From CAWEQO01 sp963811225 (lineage in GTDB: Bacteria; Chloroflexota; Anaerolineae; Anaerolineales; Anaerolineaceae): a stretch of 64,000 bases of DNA. The translations under genes and the position numbers were made by a program. Positions 51,562 to 58,907 of the stretch are shown here, piece after piece. The DNA is taken from NCBI GenBank assembly GCA_963811225.1, contig CAWEQO010000004.1, forward strand, positions 310,001 to 374,000, written 5' to 3'. The notes beneath the pieces were generated by a model that worked only from the letters and a program-made list of their open reading frames with translations, was not told where the DNA came from and made no database searches. The number at the start of each line of letters is the position of its first letter. Within the stretch, counting starts at the first letter, position 1.

Positions 51562-53418
51562 ATGGCCGGGGACGCCTCACTGGCGATCATTTCGGTCTTT
51601 GCCGCGTACGTGCTGCGTGAGGAACTGGGGGCGCAGTTCAACCTCTACCTGCCCTCGGCGATCTGGCTGGCCTGCCTGGCCCTGGTGATCAAGCCGCTTG
51701 TCTATTCCTCTTTCGGCCTGTACCGGCGCATCTGGTTATACGCCAGTATGCAGGAGCTGAAGCTCATCATGGCGGCGGTGACGGCCGCCTCGATCCTGGT
51801 GTCGATCGGCATCATCAGCCTGTTCCACGCCGGGGCGTTCGTCGGCTTCCCGCGCTCGGTGCTGATCATCGACTGGCTGCTCTCGATCCTGGCGGTTGGC
51901 GGCCTGCGCTTCACCCTGCGCTTGCTGGCCGAGAACCGCACCTTATCCATGCTGACCGGCAGCTCGATCCGCAGCAAGCGCGTGCTGATCGTCGGCGCGG
52001 GCGATGGCGGGGCGCTGGTCGTGCGCGAGATGCAGAAAAACCCACAGCTGAACCTGAACCCCGTGGGTTTCCTGGACGATAACCCGAACAAACAGCGCCA
52101 ATCGATCTACGGTGTGCCGGTGGATGGGCCGCTAACCGACCTGGAACGGGTGCTGAGCAACCGCCGGGTGGACGAGGTGGTGATTGCCATCCCGAGCGCT
52201 CCTGGACGGGTGGTGCGCCTGGTGGCGGACGTGTGCCGCTTGAAGGGTATTCCTTTCCGCACCATGCCGGGTATCTACGAGCTGCTGGGCGGCAAGGTCA
52301 GCGTTAGCCGCTTGCGTGAGGTAGATATCACCGACCTGCTGCGGCGTGACACGACCCACAACGAAGACTCGCGCATCGGGCCCAGCCTGAGCGGAAAAAC
52401 AGTGCTGATCACCGGGGCGGGCGGCTCGATCGGCCGCGAGCTGTGTCGTCAGGTGGCGCGGTGGGGGCCGGCGGAGATGGTGCTGGTGGGGCATGGCGAA
52501 AACAGCATCTTCGAATCGATGCAGGAGATGCAGGAAACGTTTGGCTCTTTGCCGGTCCGCCCGGTGATTGCCAGCGTGACCGATGCATCCCGGCTGCAGA
52601 ACGTCTTTGCCCGCCACCGCCCCGACGTGGTTTTCCACGCAGCGGCGCACAAACACGTCCCGTTAATGGAGAAGAACGTCGAGGAGGCCATCCTCAACAA
52701 CGTGCTGGGCACCTGGAACGTGGTGCGGGCAGCGTTAGACAACGGCGTCGAGCGGCTGGTGATGATCTCATCGGACAAGGCCGTGCGCCCGATCAACGTG
52801 ATGGGCGCGACCAAGCGGCTGGCAGAGATGATCGTACTGGATGCGGCTGCCTGCTCGGGTCGCAGCTTCTCGATCGTGCGCTTCGGCAACGTGCTCGGCA
52901 GCCGCGGCAGTGTCGTGCCGCTGTTCAAGCGCCAGATCGCGCGCGGCGGCCCGGTGACCATTACCCACCCGGATATGCGCCGCTACTTCATGACCATTCC
53001 TGAGGCGGTGTACCTCGTGCTGCAGTCGTGCGGTTTTGGCAGCGGCGGCGAGACCTTTGTGCTGAACATGGGCGAACAGGTACGCATCCTCGACCTGGCG
53101 GAAGACCTGATCCGCCTATCGGGACTGGAGCCGGGCAAGGACATTGACATCGTGTTTACCGGCATCCGCCCGGGCGACAAGCTCAGCGAAGACTTGTGGG
53201 ACGAGGGCCAGGAGTTTACTCCAACCCAGCACCCGGACATTTTCCATTTGAACCGCGGCGACGAGCTGCAGGGCGAGACCCTGCGCATGGCGGTCGACGA
53301 GTTGGTGCGGCTGGCGCGCGAGGGCGATGCTACCGCCATCGTCCACCTGCTGGATGATTTGATCCCCGACGCGGCTGTTTTCAGCACACCTCCCCCAGAA
53401 ATCAATTCGATCGATTAA
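51562..53418 (+). CDS. CapD/WbpM-like nucleotide-sugar epimerase/dehydratase
   Basis: The 618-residue protein has four membrane helices (1-110), a first Rossmann domain (about 130-250, VLIVGAGDGGALVVRE) and the catalytic SDR domain (about 275-560), with TGAGGSIGREL and SSDKAVRPINVMGATKR, where Met takes the place of the usual Tyr of the Y-x3-K pair, as in WbpM/FlaA1-type 4,6-dehydratases. The ATG at 51562 probably misses about ten residues: IRNRYL is encoded just upstream in frame, and a frame from ATG 51516 would join it if one T near 51528 were skipped. It supplies sugars to the operon. Confidence 0.87.
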   Translation: MAGDASLAIISVFAAYVLREELGAQFNLYLPSAIWLACLALVIKPLVYSSFGLYRRIWLYASMQELKLIMAAVTAASILVSIGIISLFHAGAFVGFPRSVLIIDWLLSILAVGGLRFTLRLLAENRTLSMLTGSSIRSKRVLIVGAGDGGALVVREMQKNPQLNLNPVGFLDDNPNKQRQSIYGVPVDGPLTDLERVLSNRRVDEVVIAIPSAPGRVVRLVADVCRLKGIPFRTMPGIYELLGGKVSVSRLREVDITDLLRRDTTHNEDSRIGPSLSGKTVLITGAGGSIGRELCRQVARWGPAEMVLVGHGENSIFESMQEMQETFGSLPVRPVIASVTDASRLQNVFARHRPDVVFHAAAHKHVPLMEKNVEEAILNNVLGTWNVVRAALDNGVERLVMISSDKAVRPINVMGATKRLAEMIVLDAAACSGRSFSIVRFGNVLGSRGSVVPLFKRQIARGGPVTITHPDMRRYFMTIPEAVYLVLQSCGFGSGGETFVLNMGEQVRILDLAEDLIRLSGLEPGKDIDIVFTGIRPGDKLSEDLWDEGQEFTPTQHPDIFHLNRGDELQGETLRMAVDELVRLAREGDATAIVHLLDDLIPDAAVFSTPPPEINSID

Positions 53419-54414
53419 ATGGCTGTCATCACCGCTTCTGAATGGGACGCCTTCTTGAGCCAGTATCCCGACGCGCACCTGCTGCAGACGTCCGCCTGGG
53501 GCGCATTGAAGTCGGATTTTGGCTGGCAGGCGCAGTATGTCCAGGTAGAGGATGCCGGGGTGCAGGTGCTGTTCCGAAAGCTGCCCCTGGGTTTGAGCGT
53601 GGGCTACATCCCCAAGGGGCCGGTGGGGTCAAACTGGGACTCGCTGCTGCCCGAGCTGGACAGGCTGTGCCGCCGCAATCGAGCGATCTTCTTGAAGGTC
53701 GAGCCGGATGCCTGGGCTCCGGCGGCGCCGCCCCTGCTTGAGGAAATGAGCCGATTCGGACGGCCAGCGGATCCGATCCAGCCGGCGAGAACCATTGTCG
53801 TGGATTTGCACGGCGGTGAGGAGGACTGGCTGGGGCGCATGAAACAGAAGACGCGCTACAACATCCGCCTGGCTGCCAAGAAGGACGTGGTGGTGCGCGA
53901 ATCGGATGACATTGAAGCATTCTACCGGTTGATGACCGCCACCGGCGAGCGGGACGCCTTTGGGGTGCATGGAATGGCGTATTACCGACGAGCTTACGAC
54001 GTTTTTTCACCCCAAGGAGCTTGCGCGCTGCTGCTGGCTCATTACAACCAGCGTCCCCTGGCGGGATTGCTGGTGTTCCAGCGTGGGCCGCGCGCCTGGT
54101 ACTTCTACGGCGCTTCCAGTGAGGAGGAGCGCAGCCGTATGCCGGCGTATCTGCTGCAGTTCGAAGCGATGCGCTGGGCGGCGGAGCGAGGCTGCACACT
54201 CTATGACCTGTGGGGTGTGCCGGATGCCGAGGAAGAAGCGTTGGAAGCAGGATTCACGGCCCGTTCGGACGGGCTGTGGGGAGTCTACCGCTTTAAGCGC
54301 GGCTTCGGGGGTGAGATGAAGCGCTCTGTGGGGGCCTGGGACCGGGTATACAACCCGCCGGTGTATGCGTTCTACCGCTGGGCGCTGGCGAGGCGGGCGA
54401 CAGAAGGTGGATAA
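53419..54414 (+). CDS. FemAB-type (lipid II:aminoacyl-tRNA transferase-like) GNAT-fold protein, first copy
   Basis: The 331-residue protein has the two-lobed Fem/GNAT layout: HLLQTSAWGALKSDFGW, KGPVG, the MKQKTRYNIRLAAKKDV motif in the first lobe, and AGLLVFQRGPRAWYFYGASSEEERSRMPAYLLQFEAMRWA with YDLWGVPDAEE in the second. Fem proteins add amino acids to peptidoglycan precursors; in capsule operons they may acylate sugars, so the substrate is open. The ATG starts the base after the CapD-like stop. It is about 40 percent similar by eye to the next gene, a tandem duplicate. Confidence 0.85.
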   Translation: MAVITASEWDAFLSQYPDAHLLQTSAWGALKSDFGWQAQYVQVEDAGVQVLFRKLPLGLSVGYIPKGPVGSNWDSLLPELDRLCRRNRAIFLKVEPDAWAPAAPPLLEEMSRFGRPADPIQPARTIVVDLHGGEEDWLGRMKQKTRYNIRLAAKKDVVVRESDDIEAFYRLMTATGERDAFGVHGMAYYRRAYDVFSPQGACALLLAHYNQRPLAGLLVFQRGPRAWYFYGASSEEERSRMPAYLLQFEAMRWAAERGCTLYDLWGVPDAEEEALEAGFTARSDGLWGVYRFKRGFGGEMKRSVGAWDRVYNPPVYAFYRWALARRATEGG

Positions 54415-54415
54415 T

Positions 54416-55517
54416 TTGACCGATCAGCCGCAGTGGAATGACATTTTGGCCGGAATCCCCGGCGCGCATATTTTACAAACTGCGCAGTGGGGCCAGATTA
54501 AGGAACAGACCGGCTGGGAGATCTTGCCGCAGATCTGGCGGGATAAATTTCAACAAACCGGCTGCGGCCGCCCTGGCGCTGCAGCGCGAAATCCGCGTGC
54601 GCGGGCTGTCCCCGCGACTGCGGGTGCTGTACGTGCCGCGCGGTCCTGTGCTGCGCTGGAGCGATCCTGGATTGCGCAGCCGGGTGCTGGACGAACTGCA
54701 AGCCCTGGCCAGGCATCAGGGAGCGATCTTCATCAAGATCGACCCGGCGGTCATCCTGGGGACGGGTTTGCCCGGAGCGCCGGATGCCGTTAAGGATGAT
54801 GTCGGTGAGGCGGTGCAAGCCGAACTGGCGGAGCGCGGCTGGCGCTACTCGGACGAGCAGATCCAGTTTCGCAACACGGTATGGGTGGACTTGCGCGCCG
54901 GTGAAGAAGAGCTGCTGGCCCGCATGAAGCAGAAGACGCGCTATAACATCCGCCTGGCTGAGCGCAAGGATGTGACCGTGCGCCAGGGCAGGGAGGCGGA
55001 TTTGCCCCTGTTGTACCGTATGTACGCCGAGACCTCGGTGCGAGACGGCTTTGTCATCCGCCCACAGGCGTATTACGAGAACGTGTGGAGCCTGTTTATG
55101 CGCCAAGGCATGGCGATGCCGCTGATCGCCGAGGTGGAAGGGGACCCGGTGGCGGGACTGATCGTGTTCACCTTCGCCCGCACGGGCTGGTACCTGTATG
55201 GTATGTCACGCTCGGCGCACCGAGAGAAGATGCCCAACCATCTACTGCAGTGGGAAGCGATGCGTTATGCATACAGCAAAGGCTGCGACACGTACGACAT
55301 GTGGGGCGCGCCAGACGTCTTCGATGAAAGCGACAGCATGTGGGGCGTATACCGCTTCAAAGAAGGCTTCAATGGCACACTGGTGCGGACGCTGGGCGCC
55401 TGGGACTACCCGGTGCGGCCCACGCTGTACTATCTCTACACGCGCCTGCTGCCGCGTTTGTTGAACGTCATGCGCCGGCGCGGCAAAGCCCACACCCGCC
55501 AGGAGGTTTTGCTGTGA
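54416..55517 (+). pseudogene. FemAB-type protein, second copy, with a one-base frameshift
   Basis: From TTG 54416 (AGAAGG 7 nt upstream) the frame reads MTDQPQWNDILAGIPG, ILQTAQWGQIKEQTGW and QIWRDKF, then loses homology. Skipping one base near 54550 (after GATAAATTT) continues in NKPAAAALALQREIRVRG, YVPRGPVL, the MKQKTRYNIRLAERKDV motif and the full second lobe (YDMWGAPDVFDES) to the stop at 55517. The intact protein would have about 366 residues. It is either an error in the sequence or a recent lesion. It overlaps the next gene by 4 nt. Confidence 0.8.
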
Positions 55518-56479
55518 ACCCACGTGTTCGCATTGCCCAACTGCCCACGCCAATCGAATCCCTGCCACGCCTGAGCGCCGAGCTGCAAGGCCCGCGCATT
55601 TGGGTCAAGCGAGACGATCAGACCGGGCTGGCCTTCGGCGGCAATAAGACCCGCAAACTGGAGTTCGTACTGGCCGAGGCGCAGGCCAATGGCGCTCGCA
55701 CATTGATCACCACCGGCGGCATCCAGTCCAACCACTGCCGGCAAACGGCTGCGCTGGCGGCTCGGGTCGGGATGAAATGCATAGTAGTGCTGTCCGGACA
55801 GGAACCCGAGCAGCCCGATGGCAACTTGCTGCTGGACCACCTGTTTGGGGCGCGCCTGGTATGGACGACCCGTGAGCAGCGCGACGCCGTGCTGCAGCAG
55901 ACCTTCGAGGATTCTTGGGCGGCGGGAGAACGGCCCTATAAGATCCCGCTGGGCGCGTCGACCCCCATCGGGGCGCTGGGCTACCTTCAAGCTTTCGACG
56001 AGATGCTGGGGCAGGACCTGCGTCCCGATTGGACCGTGGTGGCCTCGTCGTCTGGTGGCACACAGGCCGGGCTGGCGCTGGGGGCGCGCAAAGCCAGGTT
56101 CGAGGGCCACATCCTGGGCATCAGCATTGACCATCCGCAGGCCGAGCTGCAAGAGACCGTGGCCTGGCTGGCAAGCGAGGCCTCCGAGCGTAGTGGCGAA
56201 CGGATCGACTTCGCGCCGGAGGATATCGAGGTGAATGACGACTATCTTGGCGCTGGCTACGCCGTGATGGGTGAGCCGGAGCGCGAAGCGATCCGGTTGT
56301 TCGCCAGAACCGAAGGGCTGCTGCTCGACCCGGTGTACACCGGTCGAGCTGCGGCCGGGATGATCGACTTGATCCGCAAAGGATTTCTCAAACAGGGGCA
56401 GACGGTGTTGTTCTGGCATACCGGGGGGCAGCCGGCGCTGTTCGCCGAGCCGTATGCTGGGGAGATTTTAAGAGAGTAA
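55514..56479 (+). CDS. PLP-dependent D-cysteine desulfhydrase/ACC deaminase-family enzyme
   Basis: The 321-residue protein belongs to fold-type II PLP enzymes: WVKRDDQTGLAFGGNKTRKLEF with PLP-binding Lys45, TGGIQSNHCRQTAALA, ASSSGGTQAGLALG as the phosphate loop, and HTGGQPALF at the C-terminus. D-cysteine desulfhydrases split D-cysteine to pyruvate, sulfide and ammonia; ACC deaminase is a close relative, so substrate is uncertain. The GTG start overlaps the FemAB stop and has AGGAGG 8 nt upstream, so it is the last gene of the operon. Confidence 0.87.
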   Translation: MNPRVRIAQLPTPIESLPRLSAELQGPRIWVKRDDQTGLAFGGNKTRKLEFVLAEAQANGARTLITTGGIQSNHCRQTAALAARVGMKCIVVLSGQEPEQPDGNLLLDHLFGARLVWTTREQRDAVLQQTFEDSWAAGERPYKIPLGASTPIGALGYLQAFDEMLGQDLRPDWTVVASSSGGTQAGLALGARKARFEGHILGISIDHPQAELQETVAWLASEASERSGERIDFAPEDIEVNDDYLGAGYAVMGEPEREAIRLFARTEGLLLDPVYTGRAAAGMIDLIRKGFLKQGQTVLFWHTGGQPALFAEPYAGEILRE

Positions 56480-56513
56480 CTCCTCAGACAGGTATCGGCT
56501 ACGTAAAACGATG

Positions 56514-56556
56514 AAAACAGGTGGAATGCACTTCCAAAGTGCGTTCCACCTGTTTT
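56514..56556. terminator. Terminator of the polysaccharide operon
   Basis: A 20-bp inverted repeat (56514-56533 with 56537-56556, one mismatch) is flanked by AAAA and TTTT. The arm core GGTGGAATGCAC matches the palindrome at 32389. Confidence 0.8.
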
Positions 56557-56616
56557 CTCGCTCAGGTAAATGAGCAGTTATAACTTCCTGCTCTTCACTC
56601 ACCCAACTCTATTTTT

Positions 56617-57600
56617 TTACCATCTCTGGTGCACTTGCTCCCGGATGTACCGATCGTAGATCTCGCGCACCATATCCATCGTCTGCGAGGATAGCGGCGG
56701 CAGGTTGGCGGCTTTGGCGTTTTCCTCCACCTGGCCGGGTCGCTTAGCGCCCGGGATCGTGCAGCTCACCGCGTTGAACATCAGGATCCAGCGCAGGGCG
56801 AACTGCGCCATTGACATATCCTCCGGCACCAGCGGGCGCAGCTCATCGACTGCCTTGAGACCGGTTTCGTAATCCACTCCAGAGAAGGTTTCGCCGACGT
56901 CGAAAGCCTCACCGTGGCGGTTGAAGTTGCGATGGTCACTCTCATCGAACTGCGTGCTCCGCTTCATCTTGCCGGCCAGCATCCCCGACGAGAGCGGCAC
57001 GCGCGCCAGCACGCCTACCTGGCGCTGCTGAGCTTGCTGGAAGAACAACCCCGCCGGGCGCTGGCGGAAGATGTTGAAGATGATCTGCACGGTTTGCACG
57101 TAGGGGTATTCAATCGCCTTCAGCGCCTCTTCCACTTTCTCCACGCTCACTCCGTAATGCTGAATTTTACCTTGCTGCATCAAATCGTCCAGCACGCCGA
57201 ACACCTCGGGCATATAGAAGACATCGGTAGGTGGGCAGTGCAGCTGCACCAGGTCGAGAGCCTCGGTATCCAGGTTCTTCAGGCTGCGTTCCACAAAGGC
57301 GGTCAGGTTCTCCCGGTTGTAGCCCCCCGCTACGTGAGGATCGAGCCGTCGCCCGGCCTTGGTGGCGATGTGAAACTGCTCGCTGCGTTCTTTGCGCAGG
57401 CGCGCAAGCAGCTGTTCGCTGTGCCCGTCGCCGTAAACATCGGCAGTATCGAAGAAATTCACACCCATGTCGAGGGCCTTGTTCAGCGCCGCCATCGATT
57501 CACTGTCGTCTACCTCACCCCACGATCCCCCAATTGCCCACGAGCCAAAGCTGACGCTGGAAACATTCCAGCCGGTTCTTCCTAACGGTCGATACTCCAT
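56617..57600 (-). CDS. Aldo/keto reductase
   Basis: The 327-residue protein is a (beta/alpha)8 NAD(P)H-dependent oxidoreductase. The catalytic tetrad is complete: Asp51 and Tyr56 in FFDTADVYGDGHSEQLL, Lys81 in IATKAG, His121 in LVQLHCPPTD. The C-terminal nucleotide site (CTIPGAKRPGQVEENAKA) is present. Substrate is not predictable. AAGGAGAAGG lies 7 nt before the ATG. It stands alone, converging on the polysaccharide operon. Confidence 0.9.
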   Translation of the reverse strand: MEYRPLGRTGWNVSSVSFGSWAIGGSWGEVDDSESMAALNKALDMGVNFFDTADVYGDGHSEQLLARLRKERSEQFHIATKAGRRLDPHVAGGYNRENLTAFVERSLKNLDTEALDLVQLHCPPTDVFYMPEVFGVLDDLMQQGKIQHYGVSVEKVEEALKAIEYPYVQTVQIIFNIFRQRPAGLFFQQAQQRQVGVLARVPLSSGMLAGKMKRSTQFDESDHRNFNRHGEAFDVGETFSGVDYETGLKAVDELRPLVPEDMSMAQFALRWILMFNAVSCTIPGAKRPGQVEENAKAANLPPLSSQTMDMVREIYDRYIREQVHQRW

Positions 57601-57642
57601 GAAAATCCTTCTCCTTCTCTGATGATTACTTTCATTTCTACA

Positions 57643-57730
57643 TACTGGACCGGCAGTGGGGTTTTGACGGAGAGCAATCGTCGCGGCAGCGGCGTTGGCT
57701 CTCTATCAAAACCCCACTGCCGGTGCAGTA
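57643..57730. repeat. 33-nt-arm inverted repeat upstream of the aldo/keto reductase gene
   Basis: Arms 57643-57675 and 57698-57730 pair almost fully around a 22-nt loop. It lies in front of the reductase gene, so it is not that gene's own terminator. Confidence 0.7.
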
Positions 57731-57833
57731 CCATTCCCATAAGTATATTACAGAAGCGCCAATGTGAGAAAGTGGAGTAGGGCAGACGCGAACCCCCTTC
57801 GCAAGGGCAGGTATCCCTCCGTCCCACACGGAG

Positions 57834-57875
57834 GAGGAGTGGGGGTGGTTGGCATGTAAACCACCCCCACTCCTC
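57834..57875. repeat. 17-bp perfect inverted repeat
   Basis: Arms 57834-57850 and 57859-57875 are perfect GC-rich complements with an 8-nt loop. It is one of three hairpins in this spacer. Confidence 0.7.
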
Positions 57876-57931
57876 ACAAATTGAAACGCACCCGATGCCT
57901 GTATACAAGGGCAGGTGGGAATTTTGGATGA

Positions 57932-57953
57932 AAAACCCCTTTGAGGGGGTTTT
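57932..57953 (-). terminator. Terminator of the cyclase-like/proline-rich operon
   Basis: An 8-bp stem (57932-57939 with 57946-57953) is followed on the minus strand by a T run, 24 nt after the stop codon at 57978. Confidence 0.78.
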
Positions 57954-57977
57954 ATCCTTTGGAAGGAATGCTGTTTC

Positions 57978-58907
57978 TCATTTATGCTTTGGCTTCTTCG
58001 TCGGCTTAGGCTTCTTGGTTGGCTTCGGCTTTTTCGTCGGTTTTGGCTTCTTCGTAGGCTTAGCCTCCTGTGTGGATGCCGAAACAGTCGGCTCGGACGT
58101 TGGCTGTGAGGTTGGCGGCCGGTTGATGGGCGGGTTGGTGGGCAGATCGGTTGGCGGCGGCGGCGGCGGATTCGTCGGCTCGTCTGTTGGCGGTGGATTG
58201 GTAGGTGGCGGATTCGTCGGCGGTGGATTGGTGGGAGGCGGATTGGGGGGGCGAGGTGTAGACGTCGGAGGCGGATTGGTCGGGCGTGGTGAGGACGTCG
58301 GTGGCGGATCCGTCGGCTTGTCTGTCGGTGGCGGGTTGGTGGGTCGCTGCGTTTCGGTTGGGGCAGGCGTCGCTGTCTTCTTCCTGCGCTTTGGTTTCGG
58401 GTCTCCGCCCGAATCCCCACTGGTCGCGGTCGGCTGAATATACACGTACGTACTGGTCGCCGTCCCGGTTGGGGTCAGTAACGGGATCAAGTTCGAGCTC
58501 ATGGTTGGCGCCGGCGTTTGCTTAGGCGGTAACGCGGTCGGTTGGGATGTTGGCGACGACGCCTGCGCCAATGCCTGCGGATTCACGTCTTTGATCGGGT
58601 TCTTCAGGCTGTTTTGCACCCGTTCGTAAAGCCCCTCGGCTTTCTGCTTGTCCAGCACTCGGTCGAAAATGGACTGGCGTAACAGGCGCAGATCTAACTG
58701 CGGAAGCGAAAAGATGTTGTCGCCTTGTTGTGCGTTTTGGTCGCCGGTGTTCGGTATCGATATGGAGCGCATTTGCCCGGGCTGCTGTCGGGTCAACCCG
58801 GATTGGACCGAGCGTACAAACAAGCCTCCTGTAATCAAGACCAACAGGCCGAGCACCAGCGCTTGCACTTTGGGCCCGCCTGGAAGGGGTAATTTAAATT
58901 TATTCAT
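57978..58907 (-). CDS. Proline-rich membrane-anchored protein with Lys-rich tail
   Basis: The 309-residue protein has one N-terminal membrane helix (about 13-32), a short folded-looking segment (about 55-105, LDLRLLRQSIFDRVLDKQKAEGLYERV), then about 90 residues of Thr/Pro linker, a PTNPPPT repeat block (about 190-250), and a tail of four copies of a six-residue KPTKKP repeat. No family is recognised. The basic tail could bind anionic wall polymers or DNA outside the membrane. Its ATG overlaps the stop of the cyclase-like gene by 4 nt, so it is translated as its partner. Confidence 0.78.
   Translation of the reverse strand: MNKFKLPLPGGPKVQALVLGLLVLITGGLFVRSVQSGLTRQQPGQMRSISIPNTGDQNAQQGDNIFSLPQLDLRLLRQSIFDRVLDKQKAEGLYERVQNSLKNPIKDVNPQALAQASSPTSQPTALPPKQTPAPTMSSNLIPLLTPTGTATSTYVYIQPTATSGDSGGDPKPKRRKKTATPAPTETQRPTNPPPTDKPTDPPPTSSPRPTNPPPTSTPRPPNPPPTNPPPTNPPPTNPPPTDEPTNPPPPPPTDLPTNPPINRPPTSQPTSEPTVSASTQEAKPTKKPKPTKKPKPTKKPKPTKKPKHK

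Larger units (their letters stand above)
57601..57977. other. Spacer with three hairpins between the reductase and the proline-rich gene
   Basis: No gene is seen in these 377 nt. The space is filled by a 33-nt-arm hairpin (57643-57675/57698-57730), a 17-bp hairpin (57834-57850/57859-57875) and a terminator (57932-57953). Promoter elements for the reductase must lie upstream of 57601 on the minus strand, but none is clear. Confidence 0.55.

Noticed and set aside
58100..58350. Regularly repeated short DNA units resembling a CRISPR-like or tandem repeat array
   Set aside because: The repeats are codon-phased and encode PTNPPPT blocks of the proline-rich protein; unit length is too short and spacers are absent.
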